From Methanolobus psychrotolerans (GTDB lineage Archaea; Halobacteriota; Methanosarcinia; Methanosarcinales; Methanosarcinaceae): a stretch of 53,394 nt of DNA. The first letter of the stretch is position 1. Each line of letters begins with the position of its first letter. The translations under genes and the position numbers were made by a program. The DNA is taken from positions 1 to 53,394 of the forward strand of contig NZ_MBKP01000036.1 of the NCBI RefSeq assembly GCF_002243045.1, written 5' to 3'. Of this stretch, positions 37,317 through 48,419 are shown in pieces. The notes below the pieces were generated by a model. That model was not told the origin of the DNA, ran no database searches, and was given only the letters and a program-made list of their open reading frames with translations.

Positions 37317-38021
37317 GTGCCCAATATAACGAGTATTGTAGAGAAAAATGATGCAATCAGTAATTTGAACATAATTATCGCAGTTGTTGGTGTTGTTGTT
37401 ATAGGTGTGCTTACAATTGTAGCAGCTTCAGGAATGATATATATTCCAATCCTGACCGAAATACTTGGTACTGATGAACCGGTAGATCTGGGTGTGGAAG
37501 TTGATCCAGTGTTATTCGATAATCTCGTAGAAGAACAGGGTATTACTCTTGCTGATCCTGTTTCACAATACCAGTTAACGAGTAACATTGTTTATTCCGA
37601 TACAGCACCTATGGATGTGAGCCTTTCAAGCTCTGATCTCAGTTCATATCTGCAGGCGACAAATAACGAAGGACCCCTTCGGGATATACAGGTAAAACTT
37701 GGGGATAATAACCAGGCAGAGATGTCAGCATACATCGATCTTAAAGACTATGGTTATGACTTCAAAGGACCTGTGTATGCAGAGGGCAGCATTTCCAAGG
37801 CAAGTGATAGTAGTATCCAGATCGATATAACAAACGCAAAGGTAGGGCTTCTTCCGCTTCCCGAAGGCAGTGCTGACCAGGGAGCGCAGGAACTTGAGAG
37901 TCTTATTAATTCACATCTGGCAAAGATGCCGGGACTTAATATAGAAACTCTGGATATATCTAATGGAAATCTTAATTTTAACGGGGATTTCCCCAAGACG
38001 GCTGATGTCGTCAATGAGTAA
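37317..38021 (+). CDS. Membrane-anchored protein of unknown function
   Basis: A 234-residue protein with one N-terminal membrane helix (about residues 18-42, from LNIIIAVVGVVVIGVLTIV), then an acidic soluble domain that would face outside. The domain has repeated beta-like blocks (SAYIDLKDYGYDFKGPVYAEGSISK, SSIQIDITNAKVGLLPLPEG) and no Cys. I do not recognise the family; the pattern recalls lipid- or ligand-binding beta-sheet proteins. GTG 37317 lies 9 bases after GGAGG (37303-37307), which fits better than TTG 37308. It is divergent from amt. Confidence 0.7.
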   Translation: MPNITSIVEKNDAISNLNIIIAVVGVVVIGVLTIVAASGMIYIPILTEILGTDEPVDLGVEVDPVLFDNLVEEQGITLADPVSQYQLTSNIVYSDTAPMDVSLSSSDLSSYLQATNNEGPLRDIQVKLGDNNQAEMSAYIDLKDYGYDFKGPVYAEGSISKASDSSIQIDITNAKVGLLPLPEGSADQGAQELESLINSHLAKMPGLNIETLDISNGNLNFNGDFPKTADVVNE

Positions 38022-38187
38022 AGCATTCCATATCAGGCATTGCTGCCTCTTTTTTATTTTAGGTCCATACAAAGCCTATTTATTGGTAGATTAACTATAC
38101 CAGAAGCATACTGTTAATTTGAATGATATCTATAATAGATTTGTATATAGATATTTTACTTAAATCAAGATCATGGAGATTCAATAA

Positions 38188-39525
38188 ATGGCAATCCATC
38201 CTATAGAATACCGTTATGGAACAGACGAAATGAAGTTTGTCTGGAGCGAGGCAAACCGCCTGGAGAAAATCATGAAAGTTGAGGCTGCACTTGCCAGAGC
38301 CGAGGCAGACATAGGACTGATCCCTAAGGAAGCTGCAGATATAATAGGGGCAAGCATAGGTTATGTGGAACTTAGTAGGGTCAAGGAAATCGAAGATGAG
38401 ATACACCATGACATGATGGCAGTAGTTATTGCAATGTCAGAAAAGTGTGAAGAGGATGCCGACAAGTGGGTACACTTTGGTGCCACATCAAACGACATGC
38501 TTGATACCGCGACAGGTCTCCAGTTAAAAGAAGCTGTAGAAATCCTGGAAGATAGGATCTGCAAGCTTCTGGATGTACTTCTCCTGCAGGCGGACGCCCA
38601 CAAGAAACTGGTATGTGCGGGAAGGACACATGGTCAGATAGGTGTCCCGACAACATACGGACTGAGGTTTGCTATCTGGGCATCTGAGGTTGCACGTCAC
38701 ATTGAGCGCCTTGAACAGCTCAAACCACGCCTGATCGTCGGCCAGATGACAGGTGCTGTAGGTACACAGGCTGCATTCGGTAAAGACGGTATTGAGATCC
38801 AGAAAAGAGTTATGCAGTATCTTGAGATCGGTTCTGTGGATGTCTCAAACCAGATCATCCAGAGAGACCGCCATGCTGAATTTGTCATGTGGATGGCAAA
38901 CACCGTAACAACAATGGACAAGATAGGTGTGGAGATCCGCTCCCTGCAGAGAAGCGAGATCGCGGAGGTAGAGGAAAGTTTCAGGAAAAAGCAGGTTGGC
39001 TCTTCCACAATGCCACACAAGCGCAATCCTATCAAGTCCGAGCAGATATGTGGTCTTGCAAGAATAGTGCGTGCTATGGTCGAACCCGAACTCCAGAACA
39101 ACACCCTATGGGATGAAAGGGATCTGACAAATTCATCATGCGAAAGGATAGTGTTCCCCGAGGCATGTGTCCTTACCGACCATATCATAAAACTTGCAAT
39201 AGGCGTTATCGAGAACCTCAGGTTCTATCCGGAAAATATCCGCCGCAACCTTAACCTGCTCAGGGGCCTGAATATGGGAGAGGCTGTAATGATAGAACTT
39301 GCAAAACGTGGTGTAGGTCGCCAGGAAGCCCACGAGCTTGTACGCTCAAGTGCAATGGAGGCTCACGAGACCGGCAAACACTTCAAGGAAGTCTTGCTGG
39401 CAAATCCGAATGTTGCTAACTATCTAAGCGAAGAGGACATTACCAACCTTGTAGACCCGGACAAGTACATTGGTACTGCTGTGGAACAGGTTGAGGCTGT
39501 AGTTGCCAAATTGAAGAGGAATTGA
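38188..39525 (+). CDS. purB: Adenylosuccinate lyase
   Basis: A 445-residue enzyme acting twice in purine synthesis (SAICAR to AICAR, and adenylosuccinate to AMP). The fumarase-superfamily signature GSSTMPHKRNP is at residues 271-281, and KWVHFGATSNDMLDTATGLQL and CAGRTHGQIGVPTTYGLRFA are present. A weak ribosome-binding site (GGAG, 38173-38176) is 11 bases from the ATG. It is alone in its operon and ends in a terminator that includes the stop codon. Confidence 0.96.
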   Translation: MAIHPIEYRYGTDEMKFVWSEANRLEKIMKVEAALARAEADIGLIPKEAADIIGASIGYVELSRVKEIEDEIHHDMMAVVIAMSEKCEEDADKWVHFGATSNDMLDTATGLQLKEAVEILEDRICKLLDVLLLQADAHKKLVCAGRTHGQIGVPTTYGLRFAIWASEVARHIERLEQLKPRLIVGQMTGAVGTQAAFGKDGIEIQKRVMQYLEIGSVDVSNQIIQRDRHAEFVMWMANTVTTMDKIGVEIRSLQRSEIAEVEESFRKKQVGSSTMPHKRNPIKSEQICGLARIVRAMVEPELQNNTLWDERDLTNSSCERIVFPEACVLTDHIIKLAIGVIENLRFYPENIRRNLNLLRGLNMGEAVMIELAKRGVGRQEAHELVRSSAMEAHETGKHFKEVLLANPNVANYLSEEDITNLVDPDKYIGTAVEQVEAVVAKLKRN

Positions 39526-39537
39526 TTTCCTTTTTTT
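39517..39537 (+). terminator. Terminator across the purB stop codon
   Basis: AGGAA and TTCCT form a short stem with the purB stop TGA (39523-39525) in the loop, followed by a run of seven T. It resembles the stop-overlapping hairpins after rpl15, the first GNAT gene and thrC. Confidence 0.5.
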
Positions 39538-39621
39538 ATATTTTTGGAAACTAATTATTGAACTGACTGCTTTGGAAATGAGTGTATCTGTGGTTCATAG
39601 TTCTCTAATTGATCAGGATTT

Positions 39622-42264
39622 CTACAAAGTCCTTTTTGTGATCTCTTTTTCCAATTCCTGTTTAACGAATTCGATCTCATCTTTTATCTGTTCAAGCAAC
39701 TCAGGAACATTTTTCTGATTTTCCTCAATGGCTTCTTCCAGTTTCTTTGCCAGATTTCCAAGAACATTGAACCCAATATTAAGTGCGGCTCCTTTCATTT
39801 TATGGGCGTGAACTCTTACTCCATGCATATCTTTCCCTGAAAGATCCATCATCATATCTTCCAGATTACAGGTAGTAGATCCGATTGCCATGTTAGTCAA
39901 CATGCAGTAAACTTCCTCATTACCATTTGTTGTATTCCATAATCGTTCTCTGTCAAAATGAACTGGTTCAATAACAACATTGTCGCAATCGCTTATTTTA
40001 TTAAGATCACTCATGAAAAGCCATTTATCTATAATATATTGGATCACATTGGAAACAATGGGTTTGGTAATATGTTCATCCATACCTGCTTCTAGGCATC
40101 GCTCTTTTTCACCACTGAAAGCACTGGCAGTGATAGCGATGATGGGTGTACGTCTTTCATTTTCAAGTTTTCTGATTGCCATGGCAGCATCATATCCGTT
40201 TATTCCAGGCATTTGTATATCCATAAAAATCAGGTCTGGCTTTTTTTCCTTGAACATCCGGACGACTTCAATTCCATTTTTTGCTTTCAATATTTCTGCC
40301 CGTGGCAATAATCTAGAAACAATAATTGAAGCTACCTCCATGTTTGTTTCATTGTCTTCAGCTATAAGTATGGAGCATCTTGCATCGTTTCTATTTTTTA
40401 CTAGAGATTTGTAGTCATTTCCGGAAGCATCTGCAACAACATTTTCTCCTTCTTCCACAGGAAAAACGGCAGTAAAATAAAAAGTACTTCCTTTTCCAGG
40501 CTCGCTTTCAAGCTCAAGTTTTGATCCCATCATTCCCAGGAGTCTGCTTGATATAGTGAGTCCAAGCCCGGTACCTCCGTATTTGCGGCTAATAGAACCA
40601 TCTGCCTGTGAAAATGAATCGAATATCCTGATCCTGTCGTTTTCTGCAATTCCAATTCCTGTGTCTCTGACCGAGAATTTAAATTTCATTTCATTGGTTT
40701 TGTCCGGAATAATAGATGTTTCTATTTTTAATTCGATTTCCCCTCTTTCTGTGAACTTAATGGCATTGCTTAAAAGATTTATTAATACCTGCCGCAGTCT
40801 CAGGTGATCGACAACAATATGCTTTGGCAGATTTGCTGATACATTTAATTTAAGTTCAAGCTCTTTCTCATGGGATTTGTATTTTACAATATCTGTTATC
40901 TGGTTAAGTAGGACAATGAGTTCTGTTGTTTCAGGATCGAGCTCCAGTTTTCCAGCTTCTATTTTTGAAAAATCCAATACATCATTGATAAGATCTAGCA
41001 ATGTAATAGCTGATGTATGTACTGTCTGCATGTAATGGAGTTGTGAATCTGTAAGTTCTGTTTCCATCAGCAGGTCCGAAAAACCAATAATTCCATTAAG
41101 TGGTGTGCGAATTTCATGACTCATGTTGGCAAGAAATTCGCTTTTGGCACGGTTTGCCAGTTCTGCCTGAACAGTCATGTTTTTTGCATAGACTGTTGCT
41201 TCTTCAAGTTCCCTGTTAGTTTTCAGGAGTTCTTCCTCTGCTTCTTTGCTCTCCGTAATATTTCTAAGTATTATCATTTGCCCCATGCTGTCATTTTCAT
41301 TGGAAAGTGGCAGGAAATCAACATTCAGCCAGACATATGATTCTTCAATCTTCTTTTTGAGTTCGATGCTATTTCTCTTATCGATGTCTTGCTCTTCGTT
41401 AATGAGTTCAGGCCAGGAATCCAGTACATTGGAAGCTGACTTTCCAATATCTTCGGATGTTATTTTTAGATATTTTGCAGCAGACGGGTTATAATCTACG
41501 ATTCTCTGCATCCCGTCAAGAACGATTACCCCATCAGGGAGTTTTCCAAAAAGCAAACTGCGTGCAAGGGGAGCAACATCAAGCAATCTATATTGAGTTA
41601 TTCCCACATAGATCAACAGGCTGCTAAATGCAAGGGAATAGGGAATGGGATCAAGGCCGGGTGGGATCATGCCGGCAATGTACAGTAATAATGCTAAAAA
41701 TGGTATCAAAGTACCGATCATTACTATTGTCACCTGCTTTCTGAAAGCTGGTGTCACTTCCAGCCACATCTTCAGGAGAAGAATGATGCTGAAAATAATA
41801 CAGAGAATGTTGTAGAATTCCTGGACTCCATACCATATGCCCGGTACAAATGTCAGGGCAGGGAAGAGTGCTTCAGAATTCATGAACAACTCTTTATGAT
41901 AAAGGGTGTGTTTTCCGGTGGTAAACACAAGTATCAGAGTTATCAATGGAATAGCAAAAATTGAAACTAAAGTAGGTGTGGTTAACCAGTGTTTTTTTCC
42001 AGTGTATTTTATTGCAAATGTCAGAAGGAAAGCAGGTATGAAAGGAATTCCTATATACTCCAGTTTATAGTATATCAGTGCAGAATCAAGTGTTGTTGAA
42101 CATATTTCAAATGCATAAAAGAACGCATAGATGATGGTAGAAAGCAAGAGGAACGAAAAACAGGTTGTGCCAATTGCATCTTTGTGTTTTCGTATATGAA
42201 ATAACAATGCGCTCAGAATTAATATCAGGACAATTAAGGGAATTGCGTAGTAGTTGAGATACAT
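39622..42264 (-). CDS. Hybrid sensor histidine kinase (7TM, PAS, HisKA, HATPase, REC, HPt)
   Basis: An 880-residue membrane kinase. About seven N-terminal helices (residues 1-225) form a 7TM sensor of the histidine-kinase N-terminal type. A PAS domain follows (about 240-355, ending at [15 protein letters not shown]). HisKA has His383 in [18 protein letters not shown]; the ATPase domain has [16 protein letters not shown] and [11 protein letters not shown] receiver follows with Asp682 ([10 protein letters not shown]), and the C-terminal HPt has His821 ([12 protein letters not shown]). All parts of a phosphorelay are in one chain; no partner regulator is adjacent. ATG 42264 is preferred to GTG 42291. 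Confidence 0.9.
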   Translation of the reverse strand: MYLNYYAIPLIVLILILSALLFHIRKHKDAIGTTCFSFLLLSTIIYAFFYAFEICSTTLDSALIYYKLEYIGIPFIPAFLLTFAIKYTGKKHWLTTPTLVSIFAIPLITLILVFTTGKHTLYHKELFMNSEALFPALTFVPGIWYGVQEFYNILCIIFSIILLLKMWLEVTPAFRKQVTIVMIGTLIPFLALLLYIAGMIPPGLDPIPYSLAFSSLLIYVGITQYRLLDVAPLARSLLFGKLPDGVIVLDGMQRIVDYNPSAAKYLKITSEDIGKSASNVLDSWPELINEEQDIDKRNSIELKKKIEESYVWLNVDFLPLSNENDSMGQMIILRNITESKEAEEELLKTNRELEEATVYAKNMTVQAELANRAKSEFLANMSHEIRTPLNGIIGFSDLLMETELTDSQLHYMQTVHTSAITLLDLINDVLDFSKIEAGKLELDPETTELIVLLNQITDIVKYKSHEKELELKLNVSANLPKHIVVDHLRLRQVLINLLSNAIKFTERGEIELKIETSIIPDKTNEMKFKFSVRDTGIGIAENDRIRIFDSFSQADGSISRKYGGTGLGLTISSRLLGMMGSKLELESEPGKGSTFYFTAVFPVEEGENVVADASGNDYKSLVKNRNDARCSILIAEDNETNMEVASIIVSRLLPRAEILKAKNGIEVVRMFKEKKPDLIFMDIQMPGINGYDAAMAIRKLENERRTPIIAITASAFSGEKERCLEAGMDEHITKPIVSNVIQYIIDKWLFMSDLNKISDCDNVVIEPVHFDRERLWNTTNGNEEVYCMLTNMAIGSTTCNLEDMMMDLSGKDMHGVRVHAHKMKGAALNIGFNVLGNLAKKLEEAIEENQKNVPELLEQIKDEIEFVKQELEKEITKRTL

Positions 42265-42509
42265 TTTACTTCTTCTGCCATCCGACAGCACTTTTTATGG
42301 TTGGTTTTGGACTTTGCTGTATGGCTGTTTTTCAGGTAACCCTTATCTCCGGGTTCAGGAATTCTATAATGACCTACTGTAATACTGTCTAATGTAATAC
42401 TGTCTAATAATATATAAATTTAATATATATCAGTAAAAGTATATTTATCCGGCGATTCAGCATTCGTGGAATACTGTTGTATTACTGAGCATGATGCAAT
42501 ATGATATTT

Positions 42510-45338
42510 TCATATCAACATTTTCTTCAAAAACCTACCTGTATAGGAAATATCACTCTTAGCAACCTCTTCCGGAGTTCCCTGCGCGATGATCTCGCCG
42601 CCCCGGTCTCCGCCCTCAGGTCCAAGGTCAATTATCCAGTCTGCTGTCTTAATTACATCGAGGTTGTGCTCAATGACGATTACAGTATTGCCTGCATCCA
42701 CAAGTCGCTGGAGAACTTCCAGAAGCTTTTTAACATCGTCAAAATGCAAACCTGTAGTAGGCTCGTCAAGTATATAGACAGTCTTGCCGGTGGATCGCTT
42801 GCTTAGTTCTGTTGCGAGTTTCACTCTCTGTGCTTCTCCGCCTGACAGTGTAGTAGATGACTGTCCTAGTTTAATATATCCCAGTCCCACATCGTTGAGT
42901 GTTTGTAGCTTGCGGGATATAGTTGGGACGTTCTCGAAGAACTCAAGTGCTTCCTCTACTGTCATGTCAAGGACTTCTGCAATGTTCCTGTTCTTGTAGG
43001 TCACTTCCAGGGTTTCCCTGTTGTACCGCTTGCCGTGACACACTTCACATGGAACGTAAACATCAGGCAGGAAGTGCATCTCTATTGTGATTATACCGTC
43101 ACCTGAACATGCTTCACACCTGCCGCCCCGGACATTGAAACTGAAGCGTCCTGATTTGTAACCCCTTGCACGTGCTGTCTTTGTCTGGGCAAAGAGTTCC
43201 CTGATAGGGGTAAACAGATTAGTGTAAGTTGCAGGATTGGATCTGGGTGTGCGTCCGATCGGTGACTGGTCTATAGTTATGACCTTGTCCACATTCTCAA
43301 GGCCTTTTATGGAGTTGTACTTCCCCGGTATTTCCCTTGCTTTGTTTAGTTGCTTTGCAAGCACCTTGTTGAGTGTTTCATTGATAAGTGTGCTCTTTCC
43401 AGAACCTGAGACGCCGCTGACACAGATCAGAATACCAAGGGGAAATTCCACATCAACAGATTTGAGGTTGTTCTGGCCTGCACCGAAAAGGGTCATGGTG
43501 CCAGTTGGTCTTCTCCTTTTCTCCGGGACCTCTATCTTCATTTTTCCACTCAGGTATTTTCCGGTCATGGAGTTCTTGTTCTTCATTATTTCCTTTGGAG
43601 TACCTTCGGCAACGATCTCTCCGCCATGGATGCCTGCCCCTGGTCCCATATCAACCACATAGTCAGCATTCATTATAGTTTCCTCGTCGTGCTCGACCAC
43701 AAGTACGGTATTACCTATGTCCCTCAGGTGCTTCAGAGTTGTAATAAGCCTGAGATTGTCCCTCTGGTGCAGGCCGATACTTGGCTCGTCAAGGATGTAA
43801 AGCACACCCATGAGGCTGGAACCAATCTGTGTTGCAAGCCTGATACGCTGTGCCTCTCCTCCTGAAAGTGTAGCTGCAGACCTGCTTAGCGTGAGATAAT
43901 CCAGTCCTACATCTATCAGGAATCCCAGTCTTGCCTTTATCTCTTTGAGTATGAGGCGGGCGATGGCATATTCCCTGTCATTGAGTTTTGTTTCAATCTC
44001 CTTGAAAAATTCCAGTGCCTCTTCAACGGACATCCCTGTGACATCAATGATATTCTTACCGTCAATTGTCACGGCAATGCTGACAGGTTTTAGCCTCAGG
44101 CCCTGGCACACAAGACATGGTTTTGTGCTGATGTACTTTGTCATCTTCTCTTTGCTGTTTTCGGACTCTGTACCTTCATATATTTTAGAAAGGTTTGCTA
44201 TAACTCCCTTGAAGCGTCCTTTATGTTTCCAGACTCCTCCATTCTTTCCCATATGAACAAAGGGAATTAGTTCTTCACTTCCATAAAATATGATATGCTG
44301 TATCTCAGGTTTAAGCTCCTCAAAAGGAACATCCATTGAGAATCCCATGTAATTTGCTAGGGATTCAAGTGACTGCATATAGTATCCGTCTTTGGTTTTA
44401 CTGTACCAGGGCTCGACTGCTCCCTGGTTTAAGGTCAGCGTTTTATCAGGCACTATCAGGTCCGGGTCGAATTCCATGGATGTACCCAGTCCGTGGCATT
44501 CCGGACAGGCACCCTGCGGGCTGTTGAATGAGAATGCTGCAGGTTCCATATCCTCAAAACCTATCCCGCATTCAGGACATGCAAGCTTCTCGCTGAATGT
44601 AAGTTCCTCTCCATCGATTATCTGGACTGTAAGTGTCCCTCCGCTTTTTAGAAGTGCGGTTTCAACTGAATCCGATAGCCTTTCCTCCATTCCTTTTTTA
44701 ATGACAAGCCTGTCTACAATGATGTCAATGTTATGCTTGAAGTAACGCCCGAGTTCTACATTCTCAATATCATCTAGTGAATGTACTTCTCCGTCCACAC
44801 GCACACGTGTGAAACCCTCGGCAAGCAGGTCGGTGAGGAGTTTCTTGTATTCTCCCTTTCTCTCCCTCACAAGCGGAGCAAGTACGTGTATTTTTGTACC
44901 TTCCCGCAGGTTCATGATGCTGTCAACTATCTGGTCAATGCTCTGGGTCTCGATTATCCGTCCACAATCCGGGCAGTGCCTTATGCCTATGCGAGCAAAG
45001 AGCAGTCTCAGGTAATCATAAATTTCAGTAACAGTACCCACTGTAGAGCGGGGGTTCTTGCTTGTGGTCTTCTGCTCGATGGATATGGCAGGGGACAGCC
45101 CTTCGATATATTCCACATCCGGTTTTTCCATAAGTCCCAGGAACTGCCTGGCGTAAGCAGAGAGCGATTCCACATACCTGCGCTGTCCCTCGGCGTAAAT
45201 TGTATCAAATGCAAGCGATGATTTACCTGATCCGCTAAGCCCGGTGATGACTATAAGCTTGTCACGGGGCAGAATGAGGTCAATATTCTTAAGGTTGTGC
45301 TCCTTAGCACCCTTTATCCTGATGCTGCTCAAAGACAT
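42510..45338 (-). CDS. uvrA: UvrABC excision nuclease subunit A
   Basis: A 942-residue UvrA, the damage-sensing ATPase of nucleotide excision repair. Two ABC modules are present, with Walker A motifs [21 protein letters not shown] near the start and [17 protein letters not shown] in the second half, and [12 protein letters not shown] and [12 protein letters not shown] signatures. Zinc modules are seen as [13 protein letters not shown]...CPECHG and CEACSGDG...CEVCHG. The system is bacterial and present in mesophilic methanogens by transfer. uvrB and uvrC are not in the window. Confidence 0.96.
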   Translation of the reverse strand: MSLSSIRIKGAKEHNLKNIDLILPRDKLIVITGLSGSGKSSLAFDTIYAEGQRRYVESLSAYARQFLGLMEKPDVEYIEGLSPAISIEQKTTSKNPRSTVGTVTEIYDYLRLLFARIGIRHCPDCGRIIETQSIDQIVDSIMNLREGTKIHVLAPLVRERKGEYKKLLTDLLAEGFTRVRVDGEVHSLDDIENVELGRYFKHNIDIIVDRLVIKKGMEERLSDSVETALLKSGGTLTVQIIDGEELTFSEKLACPECGIGFEDMEPAAFSFNSPQGACPECHGLGTSMEFDPDLIVPDKTLTLNQGAVEPWYSKTKDGYYMQSLESLANYMGFSMDVPFEELKPEIQHIIFYGSEELIPFVHMGKNGGVWKHKGRFKGVIANLSKIYEGTESENSKEKMTKYISTKPCLVCQGLRLKPVSIAVTIDGKNIIDVTGMSVEEALEFFKEIETKLNDREYAIARLILKEIKARLGFLIDVGLDYLTLSRSAATLSGGEAQRIRLATQIGSSLMGVLYILDEPSIGLHQRDNLRLITTLKHLRDIGNTVLVVEHDEETIMNADYVVDMGPGAGIHGGEIVAEGTPKEIMKNKNSMTGKYLSGKMKIEVPEKRRRPTGTMTLFGAGQNNLKSVDVEFPLGILICVSGVSGSGKSTLINETLNKVLAKQLNKAREIPGKYNSIKGLENVDKVITIDQSPIGRTPRSNPATYTNLFTPIRELFAQTKTARARGYKSGRFSFNVRGGRCEACSGDGIITIEMHFLPDVYVPCEVCHGKRYNRETLEVTYKNRNIAEVLDMTVEEALEFFENVPTISRKLQTLNDVGLGYIKLGQSSTTLSGGEAQRVKLATELSKRSTGKTVYILDEPTTGLHFDDVKKLLEVLQRLVDAGNTVIVIEHNLDVIKTADWIIDLGPEGGDRGGEIIAQGTPEEVAKSDISYTGRFLKKMLI

Positions 45339-45576
45339 TATCTATTCTCTTGAGATGGCTGATAGGTATAGTTTACGGTGTGAGCATGATAAGTTCAAAA
45401 CAGGTTTTGCCTTCTGGCCTTATCTCTGGCGGAGGCATCCTTTTTTTGTATACTTCTGATCGTGGTTATGATCTTTACTTTTTTCTCGAACTCTGTCATT
45501 GGTTGTTAAATGAAGTTTTGTCTATATATGGGTAATGTAAGTGGAGTGAAAGTATTATAATATGAATTTTTAGTTT

Positions 45577-45584
45577 GTTTTTAG
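45577..45584. repeat. Target-site duplication GTTTTTAG, left copy
   Basis: Eight bases identical to 45779-45786 directly flank the MITE. The direct match exactly at both ends of the inverted repeat supports transposition, not chance. Confidence 0.8.
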
Positions 45585-45778
45585 GTAACTATTCAGCCTG
45601 ATAGAATCACCATCAATAACCGTTGTGATAAAAAGTTGATACGTGAATTTCTTACGCTACATTTATTTTAATTGTACCACTTGCTTTCGTTTTGCATTTC
45701 AAATTAATTTAGGACTAAACTTCTCAATTTTAACCGAATCATCATCAATAGGCTGATATGGATAGGCTGAATAGTTAC
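45585..45778. mobile_element. MITE (194 bp) with perfect 15-bp inverted ends
   Basis: The left end GTAACTATTCAGCCT (45585-45599) is the exact reverse complement of the right end AGGCTGAATAGTTAC (45764-45778). Both ends are flanked directly by the same 8 bases, GTTTTTAG (45577-45584 and 45779-45786), a target-site duplication. There is no reading frame for a transposase inside. Ends that begin with GTAA and an 8-bp duplication are features of the IS66 family, so it is probably moved by an IS66-type transposase from elsewhere; that link is inference. Confidence 0.8.
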
Positions 45779-45786
45779 GTTTTTAG
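45779..45786. repeat. Target-site duplication GTTTTTAG, right copy
   Basis: Right-hand partner of the duplication at 45577-45584, directly after the end of the MITE. Confidence 0.8.
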
Positions 45787-46064
45787 GACGAAGGGCAAAA
45801 TGTGAAATCATATATGCTTGTACTTGTGATGATTTAGGTAGTTGAAGATTACAAAGCTTGGCAGTTTGAAGCATTGTGTACTAAATGTTCATCAAAAAAC
45901 TTTTATATCGGTATTGCCTTGGACCCTCCAAATGGACATTTAAGTGGTATTATTTTATCATTAATGTATATGAATATTCATTAGTGTCTTAAAATGTTAA
46001 TATAACTAAGATTTCGTTGTTAACTAGTCGGTGTATTTGAATCGGATCAGGAGTGTAGATTCCC

Positions 46065-48419
46065 ATGAAAAACGAACAGCTTCGCGTTGTCCAAAACAAA
46101 GAGATGCATTCTGCCTTTAGAGATAAAGACTCTTTGATCAATGATTTTCAGAATATTGAAATGATTTGTGAAAACTGTAAGAAAAACGATTTGTTTTTTG
46201 GAAATGAAGGTATTTATAGTTCCTTCTTTAAGGAAAATAACATGGCCATGCTACTTATAAATTCGAATAGTTCGGATATTGTTGATGCAAACAAGGCAGC
46301 ATGCAAATATTATGGCTGGACACTTGAAGAGATAACCCGCAAGAAAATAAATCAGATTAATGCTTTGTCAACAGAAGAGATTAAAGTTGAAACGCAAAGA
46401 GCAGAAGATGAAAAAAGAAATTACTTTTTGTTCAAGCACATTCTTGCAAATGGTGAAATACGCGATGTAGAAGTTTATTGTGGTTCGATTGTATATAGTT
46501 CTCATTATCTGATCTACAATATAGTTAATGACATCACTGAACGCAAGCTTTTAGAAGATAAATTAAAAAAGAAGAGGATGCAGCTTTCTACTGTACAAAG
46601 ACTTAGAGATGTAGGAAGATGGGAAGTTGATCTGTCATCTGGTATGACGACTCTCTCGGATGAAGCACGAAAAATATACGGACTTGAAGGTGAAATATTC
46701 ACAAGGGATCAGATTCGAAAAATACCATTGTCACACTATCTTCCGATGCTTGACAAAGCGTGTAATGACCTTGTAGGGAATAACGTCCCTTATGATGTGC
46801 AATTCAAAATAAAAAGGCAAAACGATGGATATGTCCGTATCATACACTCCGTGGCTGAATACGATATTGAAAGAAATATGGTCATAGGTATTTTTCAAGA
46901 TATTACGGAACTTAAGCAAACAAAGAATAAACTTCGAGAAAGAAAATCTCTTTTGAATGAAGTTGGTAGAATTGCACATGTTGGTGGCTGGGAACTCGAT
47001 GCACCAACAGGTAATATTACATGGACTAATGAAGTTGCAAAGATACATGAAGTGGATCCAAATACTGCTGTAAATCTTGAATTTGTTTTGAGTTTTTATC
47101 CCACAGCTTCCAGAAAAGTTCTTGAAGATGCTGTGAAAAAAGCAGTGGAAAAAGGCCAATCTCATGATATGGAACTGGAATTTATTACTGCAAAAGGAAA
47201 GCACAAATGGATTCGTATAATTGCCCATCCTAAAATAAGTGATGGTAAAGTGGTGAAAGTAACCGGATCATTTCAGGATATTACAGAGCAAAAACAGGCT
47301 GAAATCAAATATTCAGAGGAGGCAATGTGGCGTCGTCTCCTAATGGAACAGTCACGAGATGGGATAGTCATTATTGATCAGGATGGAAAAGTTATCGAGG
47401 CAAATCCGCGTTATGCTGAAATGCTTGGTTATTCCCACGAAGAAATGAAAACATTACACATCTGGGATTGGGATGTCCATGCAAGTGAGCAAATAAAGGA
47501 AATGCTTCAATTAGCTGATAATAAAGGAATCCTTCATGAAACACGCCAGCGACGCAAGGATGGTGATCTTATTGATGTGGAGATTAATGCAAACGCAGCT
47601 ATATTTGGAGAAAGGAAAATGATTTTTTGCGTTTGTCGTGACATTAGTCTTCGTAAGAAGGTTGAGCAGGAACTTCTGAATGCTAAAATTGTTGCTGAGA
47701 ATGCTAATAAGGTAAAGAGTGAGTTTCTGGCTACCATGAGTCATGAACTCAGGACGCCACTCACTGCAATAATAGGTTTTTCGGATGTGATACTTGACGG
47801 AATGGCTGGTAGTCTGAATGGAAAACAGACAGTTTACATGAATCATGTTTTAAATGCTGGTAAGCATCTATTGGAGCTCATAAACGATATACTTGATCTC
47901 TCAAAGATCGAAGCTGGTGAGATGGAACTTAATTATGAAATATTCAATGTTTCTCAAGTTATTAAGACTTTAATAGTACAATTTTCTCCTCTTGCAATAA
48001 AGAAGAACATTTATCTGGATGTTGATGTTGATCCAAAATTAGAAATGATCAATGCAGATAAAACCAAATTTAAGCAAATTCTCACTAACCTTCTTAGTAA
48101 TGCCATTAAGTTCACACATGAAATCGGGAATGTGGAGGTCAAAGCAAATTATTCAGGCAATTTTGTACAAGTCAGTGTAAAAGACAACGGTATTGGAATT
48201 GCAGGTAAAGATATGGGCAAACTCTTCCAGCCATTTAAACAACTAAATCCGTACCTTGCCCGAAAATACGAAGGAACGGGGTTAGGCCTTTCCCTTTCCA
48301 AAAAGTTTGTTGAGATGCATGGGGGGGAAATATGGGTTGAAAGCAAAGTTGATGAAGGCAGTATTTTTACATTTATGATTCCAGTAGATATTGAAGTTGA
48401 TAATACTCTCCAAATCTAA
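46065..48419 (+). CDS. Multi-PAS sensor histidine kinase, soluble
   Basis: A 784-residue kinase without membrane helices, so it is probably cytoplasmic. Four PAS-like domains can be traced (about residues 52-165, 180-285, 300-408 and 425-535), most of them ending in the PAC-type DITE/DISL motif. HisKA carries His560 in ATMSHELRTPLTAIIGFSD. The ATPase domain has [22 protein letters not shown] and YEGTGLGLSLSKKFVEMHGGEIWVES. There is no receiver domain and no response regulator next to it. Sensed ligand unknown; such kinases are abundant in Methanosarcinales. Confidence 0.9.
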   Translation: MKNEQLRVVQNKEMHSAFRDKDSLINDFQNIEMICENCKKNDLFFGNEGIYSSFFKENNMAMLLINSNSSDIVDANKAACKYYGWTLEEITRKKINQINALSTEEIKVETQRAEDEKRNYFLFKHILANGEIRDVEVYCGSIVYSSHYLIYNIVNDITERKLLEDKLKKKRMQLSTVQRLRDVGRWEVDLSSGMTTLSDEARKIYGLEGEIFTRDQIRKIPLSHYLPMLDKACNDLVGNNVPYDVQFKIKRQNDGYVRIIHSVAEYDIERNMVIGIFQDITELKQTKNKLRERKSLLNEVGRIAHVGGWELDAPTGNITWTNEVAKIHEVDPNTAVNLEFVLSFYPTASRKVLEDAVKKAVEKGQSHDMELEFITAKGKHKWIRIIAHPKISDGKVVKVTGSFQDITEQKQAEIKYSEEAMWRRLLMEQSRDGIVIIDQDGKVIEANPRYAEMLGYSHEEMKTLHIWDWDVHASEQIKEMLQLADNKGILHETRQRRKDGDLIDVEINANAAIFGERKMIFCVCRDISLRKKVEQELLNAKIVAENANKVKSEFLATMSHELRTPLTAIIGFSDVILDGMAGSLNGKQTVYMNHVLNAGKHLLELINDILDLSKIEAGEMELNYEIFNVSQVIKTLIVQFSPLAIKKNIYLDVDVDPKLEMINADKTKFKQILTNLLSNAIKFTHEIGNVEVKANYSGNFVQVSVKDNGIGIAGKDMGKLFQPFKQLNPYLARKYEGTGLGLSLSKKFVEMHGGEIWVESKVDEGSIFTFMIPVDIEVDNTLQI

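Larger units (their letters stand above)
45339..46064. other. Intergenic region between uvrA and a histidine kinase
   Basis: 726 bases with no protein gene. The middle holds a 194-bp element with inverted ends and a target duplication, listed separately. The right half (45790-46060) is AT-rich and carries the promoter of the histidine kinase; a GGAG lies shortly before its ATG. Confidence 0.6.

Noticed and set aside
45585-45778. Remnant transposase inside the 194-bp element
   Set aside because: Translations of the segment show stops in the frames followed and no transposase motif, so the element is nonautonomous.
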